DNA of 64,000 nucleotides from Akkermansia sp. N21116 (GTDB lineage: Bacteria > Verrucomicrobiota > Verrucomicrobiia > Verrucomicrobiales > Akkermansiaceae): the NCBI RefSeq assembly GCF_029854705.2, contig NZ_CP139035.1, forward strand, positions 682,001 through 746,000. The letters run 5' to 3'. The notes below the pieces were generated by a model. The model was not told where the DNA came from. It searched no databases and saw nothing but the letters and a program-made list of their open reading frames with translations. Position 1 is the stretch's first letter; each line of letters begins with the position of its first letter. Positions 1 through 9,085 of this stretch are shown one piece after another. The position numbers and the translations under genes are program-made.

Positions 1-1
1 T

Positions 2-1909
2 GGGGAAGAGGTGTTCGAGAACGTGTACGGTCCGACATTCTATTCCTTTGATTCCGGAAGTACGCATTACATTGTCACCCCGATGCTTGGGGGCGACCGC
101 AAACCCGGTTATACCAAAGAGGATGTGTACCGCTGGATGAAGAATGATCTGGCTCTGGTTCCGAAGGGTAAGCCTGTAATCGTTTTTAACCACGATATTC
201 TTACGACGGGCGATCAATTCAAATATGGCATCGGCAAGGGTGAGGAGATTGACCTGAATGCCCACAATCTAAAGGCTTGGATCTATGGGCACTGGCATAT
301 CAACCATATGCGATTCCAGGGAGAAGTTTTTACCATGTGTACGGGGACGGTGGACAAGGGAGGAATCGACCATTCGACAGCTGCTTTCCGCGATATTCAC
401 GTTGATGTCGAAGGCTATCCGTCATCGAATTTGCGATATGCCTATCTGGATAGAGCCGTGCATGTCGCATCCGTGCAGAATGGAAAATCACCGTTGTCGA
501 AGAATGGTTCCCTGACGGTACTGGTCAATGCCTATCATGCCGGTTCTCCGACGAAAGGGGTGACTTGTTCTCTGACGGTGGACGGGAAGAAGCTGCCGGA
601 GGTTGCTTTGTCGCGCCGGACGGATTGGAACTGGTCTGCCGAGGTGCCGATGCCTGCCGGGGCTGCCGGTAAAAAGGTTCAACTTCGAACCCGGGTTGAT
701 TTCGGGCATGGTCTTACAGTTGATGCGGAAGAGAATTTCATCTGTACTCCTTTTGCCGCCAATCCGGTCCGGACAGGGAAACCCTGGAATAATCTGCTGG
801 GAAATCCGGAACACTCCGGTACTGTGCCGGGGGCTCCTCTGCCCCCCTATGAGCTGGCATGGGTTTCCAATATAGGAGCCAATGTTTACATGGCTTCTCC
901 TGTTGTCCGGGAAGACAAGGTTTATGTGGCGGCAATGGATGAGGACTTGAAGGGAAGAAGCGGAATTTATGCTTTGGATGCCCGGACAGGGGAACTTTTG
1001 TGGCGTTACCCGACCCGCAATTCGGTCAAGAATACCATTGTTTTGGATGGCGATACCGTGCTTGCCCAGGATTCTGACGGTTATCTCTATGCCATTCATG
1101 GAAAAACCGGGATGCTCCGCTGGGAAAAGAAGCTGAACGTCAAGGATGTCCCAGGATTAATCGAGGGACTTGTTGCAGACAAGGGGATCGTGTATGCGGG
1201 CAGCGGGAGAGGACTGACAGCCTGTTCCGTCAAGGATGGAAAGGAGTTGTGGAAAAATTCCGGTTGGGATCAGCGCGAGGGGACGACGACGACTATGTCC
1301 CTTGGCAATGGGGTGTTGATTTCGGGTTCGCAGTGGCAGGCCTTGTTTGGCAACGATGCCGCGACGGGGAAATTGCTCTGGAAAATCGACCGTGACGGGT
1401 TGCGTAATCGTGGGGCTTCCGCCGCCATTCATGGAGATAAAGCCTATATAACCTCGCAGGACGGTTTGTTTGTATTGGAGACGGCGACGGGCAATGTGCT
1501 GAATCATGTGAAGCTGCCCGTTTCCGTCGATGTGACTTCGACTCCCTTGGTGACGGATCAGGAAATTATCTTCGGTTCGGCCAGAGACGGTTTGATTGCG
1601 CTGGATCGCGAAACTCTTACCGAAAAGTGGCGACATGCTCCCGGTGATGCCCTGGTGTATACGGCTCCTTACACGCGCAAGGTTTCAGCAACGATTGAGA
1701 CGAGCCCTGTCCTGGCAGGAGATGCTACTGTTCTGGCGACGGCCTCCGACGGTTCCCTGACGGCGTTGGACCGCAAGAGCGGCAACGTTCTGTGGAAGGC
1801 GATGACGGGAGCCCCCTTCCTGAGTTCTCCCGCCATTTCCGGCAATGCCGTCTTTGTGGCCGACTTCTCGGGTAATGTGTATGCCTTGACTCCGGTCGCC
1901 GGGAAATAG
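2..1909 (+). CDS. Calcineurin-like phosphoesterase with C-terminal PQQ-type beta-propeller (5' partial)
   Basis: The reading frame is open to the window edge, so the N-terminal part, including the first metal ligands, is missing. What remains starts in the phosphoesterase domain: FNHD near visible residue 60 and GHWH near residue 93 are the late metal-binding motifs of calcineurin-like enzymes. A linking beta-sandwich follows (about 160-250). From about 270 to the end there are seven repeats of the type ALD-x-x-TG-x-x-LW-x, as in PQQ/quinoprotein-like propeller blades. The protein is probably exported, judging from its architecture; the signal peptide would lie outside the window. The substrate cannot be read from sequence. 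It converges with the RND pump genes, 24 bp away. Family assignment is firm, function is not. Confidence 0.8.
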   Translation, partial: GEEVFENVYGPTFYSFDSGSTHYIVTPMLGGDRKPGYTKEDVYRWMKNDLALVPKGKPVIVFNHDILTTGDQFKYGIGKGEEIDLNAHNLKAWIYGHWHINHMRFQGEVFTMCTGTVDKGGIDHSTAAFRDIHVDVEGYPSSNLRYAYLDRAVHVASVQNGKSPLSKNGSLTVLVNAYHAGSPTKGVTCSLTVDGKKLPEVALSRRTDWNWSAEVPMPAGAAGKKVQLRTRVDFGHGLTVDAEENFICTPFAANPVRTGKPWNNLLGNPEHSGTVPGAPLPPYELAWVSNIGANVYMASPVVREDKVYVAAMDEDLKGRSGIYALDARTGELLWRYPTRNSVKNTIVLDGDTVLAQDSDGYLYAIHGKTGMLRWEKKLNVKDVPGLIEGLVADKGIVYAGSGRGLTACSVKDGKELWKNSGWDQREGTTTTMSLGNGVLISGSQWQALFGNDAATGKLLWKIDRDGLRNRGASAAIHGDKAYITSQDGLFVLETATGNVLNHVKLPVSVDVTSTPLVTDQEIIFGSARDGLIALDRETLTEKWRHAPGDALVYTAPYTRKVSATIETSPVLAGDATVLATASDGSLTALDRKSGNVLWKAMTGAPFLSSPAISGNAVFVADFSGNVYALTPVAGK

Positions 1910-1933
1910 AGGGAGATACGGAGACTGGTCGGA

Positions 1934-4900
1934 TCAGGATTGCTCTTTGTTCGGAGACGATGCTCCCAATCCCGTCCACTTGGCTATCATGTGGAAGAAA
2001 GAAGGGATGAGGAAGATGCCGAGGAAGACGGCTGTCAGCATGCCCCCGATGACGCCGATGCCGACGACTTGGCGGGCCGCAGCCCCCGAACCGGAGGCGA
2101 CTGCCAGCGGTACGCAACCCAGAATGAAGGCGAAACTCGTCATCAGGATGGGCCGTAGACGGATGCGTGCCGCATCCAGGGTGGCTTCCATCAGAGACTT
2201 GCCTTGCCGAATTTCAAGAACGGCGAATTCTACAATGAGAATGGCGTTTTTAGCGGCCAGGGCTATGAGGACGATCAGACCGATTTGCGAATAGACGTTC
2301 AATTCCTGTCCGAAAGCCAGCAAGGCGGCAACCGAGCCGAGAAGGGCGACAGGAACTGTCATGAAGACGGCTAGAGGCAGGGTCCAGCTTTCATACAAAG
2401 ATGCCAGAATCAGGAATACCAGAATGGAGGACACGATGAAGATAATACCCGGTGTTAACCCCTGGGAGGCTTGTTGCTCCTGAAAACTCATGCCGGAGTA
2501 TCCATACCCCATGCCCGCCGGCATGGTATCGCGGAAGGTTTGTTCCAGAGCGGCCATAACATCCCCGGAGGAATAACCGGGAGCTGGCGATACATTGAGC
2601 ATCGAGCAATTGTACATGTCCTGGCGCATCAGGAATTCGGGAGCCCAGGTCTTGCCGGTGCTGACGACAGAGTTGATAGGGACAGCATCTCCGTTGGCAG
2701 CTCGTACGTTGAAGAGGTTCAGTTTGTCGATGCTGTTGCGGTAGTTCCCGTCAGCCTGCATGTACACTTGCCACTGTTGCCCGTAGATGTTGAAGTAATT
2801 GACGAAGATGCTGCCCATGTAGGCCTGGATGGTGTTGTAGACGTCGGCAACGTCCACTCCTTGCAGGGATGCTTGTTCCGTATTGACGTCGAGTTTGTAT
2901 TGTTCGATGGACGGCGTCATGAAGTTGTTGATGGAGGCGATGGCGGGATGCTTCCGGGCGGCATTGATGAAGGCGGTAGTATTGGCTGTGAGGAAATTTT
3001 CTCCTTTTCCCTGTCTGTCTTCCAACAGGAAGGAGACGGCTCCGGATGTTCCGACTCCGGGAATGGGAGGAGGAGGAAAGACGAAGGTGATGCCGGAGGA
3101 AATGCGGCGGGTGAGTTCCTCCGTGATGCGTCCGCAGAGGGCGTCTGCACTTTCGCCGGGCGAACGGCGTTCGTTCCAGGGTTTCAGGGAGATGAAGAAG
3201 AAAGCGTTATTCGGGCTTTGGACGAATGTCATCAAGTTGAAACCGTTGACGGTGGTGACGTCCTGGACGCCCGGAATGGATCTGATGATTTCTTCCACCT
3301 GGAAGGAAGCCTTTTCCGTGACGTTCAGGGAGGAGTTCTGCGGAAGTTGGATGCCGGCGAACAGATAGCCCTGGTCTTCATTGGGAAGAAACCCTCCGGG
3401 AATGCGTTGCGTGATGGGGAAGATCAAGGCAGTCATGCCGGCTAACAGAACGAGGGAGAGAACGATCCGCCTTGTCAGGCTGCCGCATATGGCGACATAG
3501 AGATTACGGGCCTTGTCGAAAAAGGTATTGAATGCACGGTACAGGGGCCCCAGGAGTTTATGATTGGAAGTGGATTCCTTCCGCAGGATCATGGCTGCCA
3601 GAGCCGGGCTCAGGGATAGGGCGCAGAAGGCCGAGATGATGATGGAGGCTCCGATCGTGATGGCGAACTGCCCGAATAATTTACCGGTCACTCCCGGAAG
3701 AAGAAGGGTCGGCAGGAATACGCAGGAAATGACGAGCGCCGTGCTGACGATGGGACCGGCAACTTCCTTCATGGCGTTGGCAGTGGCCTCTTTGGGGGAT
3801 TCTCCGGAGTCGATGTGGTTCTGGACGGCTTCTACGACAACAATGGCGTCATCCACGACTAGCCCGATAGCCAGGACCATGCCCATCAGGCAAATGGTAT
3901 TGATGGAAAAACCGAATAACGGGAAGAATGCAAAGGTTCCGATGATAGCTACCGGGATTGCGAAAAACGGAATGATGGTGCCTCTCCAACCTTGGAGGAA
4001 GACGAACACGACAAGGATGACGAGGCCGAGAGCGATCAGCAGAGTTTGTGCGATTTCGGTAATGCTGGCCTGGACAGCTTTCGTGGAATCCATGGAAACG
4101 AGGTAATCGAGTCCGGGCGGTAGAGGGGTATCCTGCAGGAGTTTTCTGATATCGTCAGATAACTGCAGGGCATTGCCTCCGGGGGCTTCATAAATGGCAA
4201 TGGCAGCCGTGGGCGACCCGTTGACTCGGGCGCTGAGTTCATAGGTCTCCGCCCCGAGTTCTACGCGGGCGATATCTCTCAGGCGGACAATAGAATCCCC
4301 TGTGCCCCGGACGACGATGTTTTCGAAATCGGCAACCGTGTTGAGGCGGCCGGGCGCTTTGACGGTATAGGTAAATTGCTGATCATCAGGGGCGGGTTGG
4401 GCCCCGACCTTGCCGGCGGGATTAACTGTGTTTTGCGCCTGAACAGCCTGCATGGCTTCCGTGACGCTGATGTTGAGAGCGGAAAGTTTTTCCGGATTCA
4501 GCCAGATACGCATGGCGTATCTGCCGGAGCCGAAGACCTGTACGTCGCCGACTCCCTTGACGCGTTTGATGGCATTGACTAGGTTGATGTTGGCGTAGTT
4601 GGAAATCCAGAGACTGTCATAGTTTTTGTCCGGGGAATAGAAACTGACGACCATGGTCGGCAATCCGCTTGATTTTCGCAGGGAAACGCCCAGTTCCGCT
4701 ACTTCTCCGGGAAGTTGGGAGTTGGCTTGTCCGTAACGCAAGTAGGAGAGCACCTGGTCCATGTTCGGGTTGGTGCCGACGTCGAATACGACAGTCATGC
4801 TCATTTGTCCGTTGTTGGTGCTGACGGATGACATATAGGACATGTTGTCCACACCGGACATTTGCTGCTCCAACGGGGAAGCGATGGATTTGACGACTGT

Positions 4901-5065
4901 TTCGCAATCTGCTCCGGGGTAGGTGGCGGAAACCTGGATGACGGGAGGAATGATGTCCGGATATTCGGCAATCGGCAGCCGCAGCAGGGAAAATGTACCC
5001 AGCATGACGATTATGATAGAGAGACAGATCGCGACGATCGGACGTTTGATGAAAAATTGTGCCAT
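1934..5065 (-). CDS. RND efflux pump inner-membrane subunit, HAE1/AcrB type
   Basis: This 1043-aa proton-driven multidrug exporter subunit has the family's usual length. The N-terminus MAQFFIKRPI begins the first membrane helix. The conserved GLVVDDAIVVVE helix carries the paired Asp of the proton relay, and LAAKNAILIVEFA carries the relay Lys of the second helical bundle. Two large periplasmic loops lie between helices 1-2 and 7-8. A good ribosome site (AGGGAGG) lies about 7 nt before ATG. It is the second gene of a two-gene operon, starting 36 bp after the adaptor gene. No TolC-type outer-membrane factor lies alongside, so that partner must be encoded elsewhere. The exported substrate is unknown. 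Confidence 0.95.
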   Translation of the reverse strand: MAQFFIKRPIVAICLSIIIVMLGTFSLLRLPIAEYPDIIPPVIQVSATYPGADCETVVKSIASPLEQQMSGVDNMSYMSSVSTNNGQMSMTVVFDVGTNPNMDQVLSYLRYGQANSQLPGEVAELGVSLRKSSGLPTMVVSFYSPDKNYDSLWISNYANINLVNAIKRVKGVGDVQVFGSGRYAMRIWLNPEKLSALNISVTEAMQAVQAQNTVNPAGKVGAQPAPDDQQFTYTVKAPGRLNTVADFENIVVRGTGDSIVRLRDIARVELGAETYELSARVNGSPTAAIAIYEAPGGNALQLSDDIRKLLQDTPLPPGLDYLVSMDSTKAVQASITEIAQTLLIALGLVILVVFVFLQGWRGTIIPFFAIPVAIIGTFAFFPLFGFSINTICLMGMVLAIGLVVDDAIVVVEAVQNHIDSGESPKEATANAMKEVAGPIVSTALVISCVFLPTLLLPGVTGKLFGQFAITIGASIIISAFCALSLSPALAAMILRKESTSNHKLLGPLYRAFNTFFDKARNLYVAICGSLTRRIVLSLVLLAGMTALIFPITQRIPGGFLPNEDQGYLFAGIQLPQNSSLNVTEKASFQVEEIIRSIPGVQDVTTVNGFNLMTFVQSPNNAFFFISLKPWNERRSPGESADALCGRITEELTRRISSGITFVFPPPPIPGVGTSGAVSFLLEDRQGKGENFLTANTTAFINAARKHPAIASINNFMTPSIEQYKLDVNTEQASLQGVDVADVYNTIQAYMGSIFVNYFNIYGQQWQVYMQADGNYRNSIDKLNLFNVRAANGDAVPINSVVSTGKTWAPEFLMRQDMYNCSMLNVSPAPGYSSGDVMAALEQTFRDTMPAGMGYGYSGMSFQEQQASQGLTPGIIFIVSSILVFLILASLYESWTLPLAVFMTVPVALLGSVAALLAFGQELNVYSQIGLIVLIALAAKNAILIVEFAVLEIRQGKSLMEATLDAARIRLRPILMTSFAFILGCVPLAVASGSGAAARQVVGIGVIGGMLTAVFLGIFLIPSFFHMIAKWTGLGASSPNKEQS

Positions 5066-5101
5066 AATGTCCTCCCTAGGAGTAGGATGTAAAGTTTGGA
5101 A

Positions 5102-6289
5102 TTACAGGGTTTTGTTTTCGGGATCATAGGGCTTGACCATCAGCGTGGTTGTTCCTTCCGCCGCTGCGATCATGGCTTGCTGGACTCCTTCGACGACGAC
5201 CTGCGAGTCGGTCGTTACGGAATTGGGAACAATGGGTATGACGACTTGCCTGTTTCCGATCTTTCCTCCGACCTTGATCGGGATCATATGGGGCTTGTTC
5301 CGGTCATCCACAGTGACGATGAAAAAGCGTCCCTGCATGGAAATGATGGCTTGTACCGGGACTGTCAGGGCATGCTGTTCTTCTCCGGTCCGGGCGCGGA
5401 CGCGGACGAACATGCCTGGCCTGAGCAGAGAGTCTTCATTGGGGAGGTTCGCCTGGATACGTATGGTGCCTGTCGTGGGATTAAAAGCGCTGTCGATGGC
5501 AACGACACGGGCTTGATGCGGATAAGTTTTCCCTTCGGAAAGGATGACCTCCAGTTCACTGCCGTTGGTAATGCCCGGTTGCCCGGCTTTTTGAGTTCCC
5601 TGGTTGCCCGTTTGCTTCAACCATTGTTCTTGGGAGACGGAGAAGTTCAATCGGATAGGATTGATTGATGAGACTTCCGTCATGGATTTTCCTTCGGGGC
5701 TGACTAGGTCTCCCTGCTGAACGGTCGCAATGCCGGCGACGCCATCGATCGGTGACGTGATAACGGTGTAAGCCAGGTTTTGTTGGGCCAGGCTTAATGC
5801 AGCCTGTGATGCCAGCAAGGAGGCTTTGGCAGCTTCGACAGCCAGAGCCGTATCTTCGTATTTTTGTTTGGAGACGATGTCCTTGGCTGCCAGAGGGGCA
5901 TAGATGTTTTTGTCGTATTCCTGTTGTTGCAGCTGGGCTTTGGCTTCGGACAATCTGGCTTCGGCTTGGCGTACCTGGTCGCGGAACGACTGGTCGTCTA
6001 TGTGGAACAGGATATCTCCTTTTTTAACCATGGCCCCGTTCTGGTAATCCTGGCTTTTCAGATAACCGCTGATTTGGGGGAGAATACTGGCATTGACGGT
6101 ACCGGTCAAATGTCCGACCCATTCCTGGAGAATAGGTACATTCATTTCTGTCGGCCGTGCCGTTTCGACGGAATAGGGTATGTTTTCTTTAGGTTTTTCC
6201 GGTTGACAGGAACACAGGATTCCCAAAATACAGGCAAGGGGGAAAAAGGATTTGAATCCGATTCGGGGGAAAGGATGAACGGAAGCCAT
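5102..6289 (-). CDS. RND efflux periplasmic adaptor subunit (MFP/AcrA type), lipoprotein
   Basis: The membrane-fusion protein would link the RND pump to an outer-membrane channel. From the ATG chosen here the protein is 395 aa. A hydrophobic segment ending LGILCSCQ forms a plausible lipoprotein signal. The lipoyl-like half motif with PQISGYL and the later TSPIDGVAG match the split barrel-sandwich hybrid. A long Gln/Ala-rich coiled-coil hairpin (about residues 85-170) lies between them, followed by beta-barrel and membrane-proximal domains. The longest open frame begins 51 bp upstream with TTG at 6340; I preferred the ATG because it sits right before the signal sequence. It is first gene of the pump operon. 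A 7-bp inverted repeat about 90 bp upstream may be an operator. Confidence 0.92.
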   Translation of the reverse strand: MASVHPFPRIGFKSFFPLACILGILCSCQPEKPKENIPYSVETARPTEMNVPILQEWVGHLTGTVNASILPQISGYLKSQDYQNGAMVKKGDILFHIDDQSFRDQVRQAEARLSEAKAQLQQQEYDKNIYAPLAAKDIVSKQKYEDTALAVEAAKASLLASQAALSLAQQNLAYTVITSPIDGVAGIATVQQGDLVSPEGKSMTEVSSINPIRLNFSVSQEQWLKQTGNQGTQKAGQPGITNGSELEVILSEGKTYPHQARVVAIDSAFNPTTGTIRIQANLPNEDSLLRPGMFVRVRARTGEEQHALTVPVQAIISMQGRFFIVTVDDRNKPHMIPIKVGGKIGNRQVVIPIVPNSVTTDSQVVVEGVQQAMIAAAEGTTTLMVKPYDPENKTL

Positions 6290-6378
6290 GCCTGTTGGAC
6301 ACTGACTCTTGATGTTGCGTTGAAATTTATATCGTCCCAATACCTGTTCCGCGGATTGATTCTCTATATGTTGAATAG

Positions 6379-6400
6379 ATTAAACTCGGTTTGGTTTAAT
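6379..6400 (-). promoter_or_regulatory. Inverted repeat upstream of the RND operon (candidate operator)
   Basis: ATTAAAC, 8 nt, GTTTAAT is a perfect 7-bp inverted repeat in the intergenic space ahead of the adaptor gene. Its size suits a TetR- or MarR-type site, but no such regulator is encoded next to the pump, so this is only an inference from position and symmetry. Confidence 0.3.
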
Positions 6401-6460
6401 TCCGTTTTAAGACATGTCTGCCGATTTCAAAGCATTTCCTACCTCGGGAGGAAGGTTAGA

Positions 6461-7831
6461 TTAGTAAAGGGAAAATTCACGGATATCGGGCGTTCCCCGG
6501 AAGTCGGTGACGGTAAGGCGAACTTTTTTGGGAATGGCTCCATCGGTTTGAATAATACGTTTGTTGCCGATGACTTGTCCTTCGAAGACGGTTTCCCAGC
6601 CTTTGCCGGTGTCCCATTCCACTTTGTAGCCGAGGACGCATTCGCCGTTGGCAATGCGTTCACGCAGGACGATATAGCGGACGGAACGGTTGTCCGGGTT
6701 GACGATCTCCAAATTGTTGCCCTTGCCTTGCGTGGTAACGATGGGGTTGGCAAAGTCCTGCCGGAGGCGGTCGCCGAATTCCTTGAGGCGTTTGACATCG
6801 GCATCGGGAACGAGTCCGCGGTCATCGATGACGATGCCGACGAGCATATTCGTATTGCGCCCCACACTGCAGACATACTTGTGCATCATGTCATCGACGC
6901 TGAAGAGTGTGTTGTCCTGTCCCTTTGTCCAAAACCACCCTCCCTGGAAGGATGAATTGCGGCGCAACGTCAGGTCTGCTTCCCCCGGGCACCAGATACT
7001 GCCTGTAGCGGAGCCTCCCATACCTTCTATTTTGATCGTACCGTCAGCTTTGGTTGTAGCGTTGGCCGTTCCCCAGCAGGGATCAGGAGCAAAACCTTCT
7101 TCATTGCCGACCCAGCGGATGAGGTTCGGGTGGTCTTCCGGTCCCTGGAAGGCGATGGCATCGGGCTGGTACTTTTTCAGGAGGGCAGAGACATTGGCGC
7201 CGCCCTCCGAAATGGGGAGGACTCCCCCATCGAACCAGACTTCAAAAAGCTTGCCATAGTTGCTCCACAGTTCCGTGAGCTGGGTTTCTACAATTTTGTT
7301 GTAATCCTGCTGGGTGATTTTGGCTCCGGGTTGAACTTTGCCGGGGTTGTCTACGTAACAGTACCCGTTGGCAGCCGTACTGGCGTAAATGCCGGGTTTG
7401 ATCCCCATTTTCCGACAAGATTGAACGAAGTCGGCGACGATGTCTCCCTTGCCGTTTTTCCAAGGTGAATTTTTGACGCTGTATTCGTGGGCTTTGGTTG
7501 GCCAGAGGCTGAAGCCCGAGCAGTGTTTGGCGACGAGCACCGCGTATTTGGCTCCCATGTCCCTGGCTGCTTTCAACCATTGGTCGGTATCCAGATGGGT
7601 CGGGTTGAAGACGGATGGAGCCGGATGAGTGCCGAACTGGCGCCAATTATAACCAGGCACATAAGTGGGCATGTCAAAGTGGATGATGACTCCCAGTTCC
7701 TGCTCAGCCCATTCTCTTTGCTGGGGAGTCGGGGTAACGGCTGGTTTTGAGGAGGGAGTTTCTCCCCAAGTATTGGCAAGCCCCAGAAGGCAGACAGTGG
7801 CGGCGGTAAGGGGGGCAAGGAGTCTATTCAT
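6461..7831 (-). CDS. Secreted alpha-L-fucosidase, GH29
   Basis: This predicted exo-enzyme removes alpha-linked fucose from host glycans. The TIM-barrel catalytic domain begins after the signal peptide with GVIIHFDMPTY, a GH29 strand-1 motif. The His-rich AKHCSGFSLWPT motif near residue 108 is a fucose-binding segment, and EVWFDGG near residue 203 holds the Asp nucleophile. The chosen start is MNRLLAPL, which begins a signal peptide directly. An in-frame ATG 24 bp upstream (7855) would add eight residues and is possible. The protein is about 456 aa, with a C-terminal beta-sandwich. No clear ribosome site precedes either start. It stands alone between the pump operon and the small Cys-rich gene; a fucose-targeting GH95 lies at 46.7 kb. 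Confidence 0.93.
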   Translation of the reverse strand: MNRLLAPLTAATVCLLGLANTWGETPSSKPAVTPTPQQREWAEQELGVIIHFDMPTYVPGYNWRQFGTHPAPSVFNPTHLDTDQWLKAARDMGAKYAVLVAKHCSGFSLWPTKAHEYSVKNSPWKNGKGDIVADFVQSCRKMGIKPGIYASTAANGYCYVDNPGKVQPGAKITQQDYNKIVETQLTELWSNYGKLFEVWFDGGVLPISEGGANVSALLKKYQPDAIAFQGPEDHPNLIRWVGNEEGFAPDPCWGTANATTKADGTIKIEGMGGSATGSIWCPGEADLTLRRNSSFQGGWFWTKGQDNTLFSVDDMMHKYVCSVGRNTNMLVGIVIDDRGLVPDADVKRLKEFGDRLRQDFANPIVTTQGKGNNLEIVNPDNRSVRYIVLRERIANGECVLGYKVEWDTGKGWETVFEGQVIGNKRIIQTDGAIPKKVRLTVTDFRGTPDIREFSLY

Positions 7832-7930
7832 ACAAAGAATTACGGTAAGACGCATGTATTTCTTACATGTCTTTTCCTGAAGACGAATGTGCCGTGATAT
7901 TTATTCCGTGACGCGAAATGCGTCGGATAC

Positions 7931-7964
7931 AAAAAAACTGCAACAATCGAAATTGCTGCAGTTT
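7931..7964 (-). terminator. Intrinsic terminator after the Cys-rich small gene
   Basis: Read on the minus strand, a 13-bp stem (AACTGCAGCAAT arm, one G-U pair) is capped by a UUCG tetraloop and followed by a run of seven T. It lies 57 bp past the stop of the small Cys/Lys-rich gene. Confidence 0.85.
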
Positions 7965-8020
7965 GGGAGCTTGGTGGCGTCCTTTGACTCCGGATTCCGG
8001 ATTGGACGGAAGCGGCAAGA

Positions 8021-8242
8021 TCAGGCTTCAGCCTTCTTCGGGCATTCGCCTTTTTTGTCGCACTTCTTGGCTTTGTCGCATTTTTTAGCTTTTTTACAAT
8101 CCTTGCAACCTTCGCAATCCTTGCATGCCTTGGGACAGTTTTGGTCACATTTGGCGGGGGTGTCGCCGGCCGGAGTGTCAGCGGCGAAACCATTCAGACC
8201 CAGGGCGCAGGCGCAAACGGCGATAGCGATGAATTTTTTCAT
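8021..8242 (-). CDS. Small exported Cys/Lys-rich protein, possible metal binder
   Basis: This 73-aa protein has a clear signal peptide (MKKFIAIAVCACALG, cleavage probably after GFAA). The mature part is about 50 residues, nearly half of them Cys, Lys and Asp. Nine cysteines are spaced as CxxxC, CxxC and KxxKKC units, giving repeats such as KKCDKAKKCDKK. No known domain is recognised. Clustered cysteines suggest metal binding or a disulfide-rich fold, which is inference. It is transcribed alone, ending at a strong UUCG-type terminator. The ORF is supported by the signal peptide, an ATG start and the terminator directly downstream. Confidence 0.8.
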   Translation of the reverse strand: MKKFIAIAVCACALGLNGFAADTPAGDTPAKCDQNCPKACKDCEGCKDCKKAKKCDKAKKCDKKGECPKKAEA

Positions 8243-8390
8243 AGTTGTATTGATGATTTGAGATGATTAAGGGATACCTCCCTATCAGGAGGCAAATACT
8301 TAGACAAGACAATCCGGTGTAGCGTTGAAAATTTTATGAAAGGGCATGTCAGAGACACGCACCTACCTGGTACCCTGCCGGAGACATGGC

Positions 8391-9059
8391 TTATTGACCG
8401 GCGATGGTACTGGCATCGAATTCGACGATGCGGACAATAATGGCTTCCGCCGTGTCGGCATCGTGGCTGCGGATGGCGTCCAGAAGGTCGGCATGCAATT
8501 GCATGGCTCCGGCATCGTATTGTTTTTCTGCCAGGATGTGTTCCAGATTGTCCTGGAGATAGCTGACGATGACGCGGTATAATTCCGCCAGGACAGGGTT
8601 GTGGGTGGCGGCGGCGACGGAGGCATGAAAGCGCATATCGTCTTCGATGCCCTGGCCGGAGCGAGCCTGGCAGGTTTGCCAGTCCTGTTCCAATTGACGG
8701 AGATCGGCATCCGTGCGGTTGGCGGCGGCGAGCCTGGCTATTTCCTTTTCGAGAGCCCGTCGCGCTTCCAGGATTTGGTGGAGTTCCGCCTCACGCAATT
8801 TGTTGTTCATGGCAACGGCGAAACGATCATTGGCGATGACGTAGGTACCGTCTCCGGGGCGTGCTTCCAGAATTCCGGCATGAATCAGGGACTGCAGGGC
8901 TTCGCGGATGGTATTGTGGCTGACGGAGAAGGATTTTGCCAGTTCCGGTTCGGCGGGAATCCGGTCTCCGACGGCCCAGCGGCCTTCCCGGATCAATCCT
9001 TCCATGGCATTGAGGACTTGCCGGGAGAGGGAGATACGAACGGGTTTTTTCAATTCCAT
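8391..9059 (-). CDS. GntR-family transcriptional regulator, FadR/FCD type
   Basis: This 222-aa DNA-binding regulator has an N-terminal winged helix (residues 10-75) with the GntR signature: GDRIPAEPELA, then SHNTIREALQSLIHAGIL as recognition helix. Residues 95-215 form the all-helical FCD ligand domain, with the family's Asp/His metal-site positions in DDMRFHASV and LHADLLDAI. Such proteins usually sense small organic acids. It is the last of three minus-strand genes (ilvC, ABC ATPase, gntR), 26 bp after the ATPase, so it may be cotranscribed with ilvC. Its ligand and targets are not visible. Confidence 0.92.
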   Translation of the reverse strand: MELKKPVRISLSRQVLNAMEGLIREGRWAVGDRIPAEPELAKSFSVSHNTIREALQSLIHAGILEARPGDGTYVIANDRFAVAMNNKLREAELHQILEARRALEKEIARLAAANRTDADLRQLEQDWQTCQARSGQGIEDDMRFHASVAAATHNPVLAELYRVIVSYLQDNLEHILAEKQYDAGAMQLHADLLDAIRSHDADTAEAIIVRIVEFDASTIAGQ

Positions 9060-9085
9060 ACGCGAAGGGAGGGGCAGGGAGAGGA

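Noticed and set aside
2471-3445. Plus-strand frame of 324 codons inside the RND pump gene
   Set aside because: Antisense to a full-length, conserved RND gene; sequence is Gly/Asp/Val-biased without a motif.
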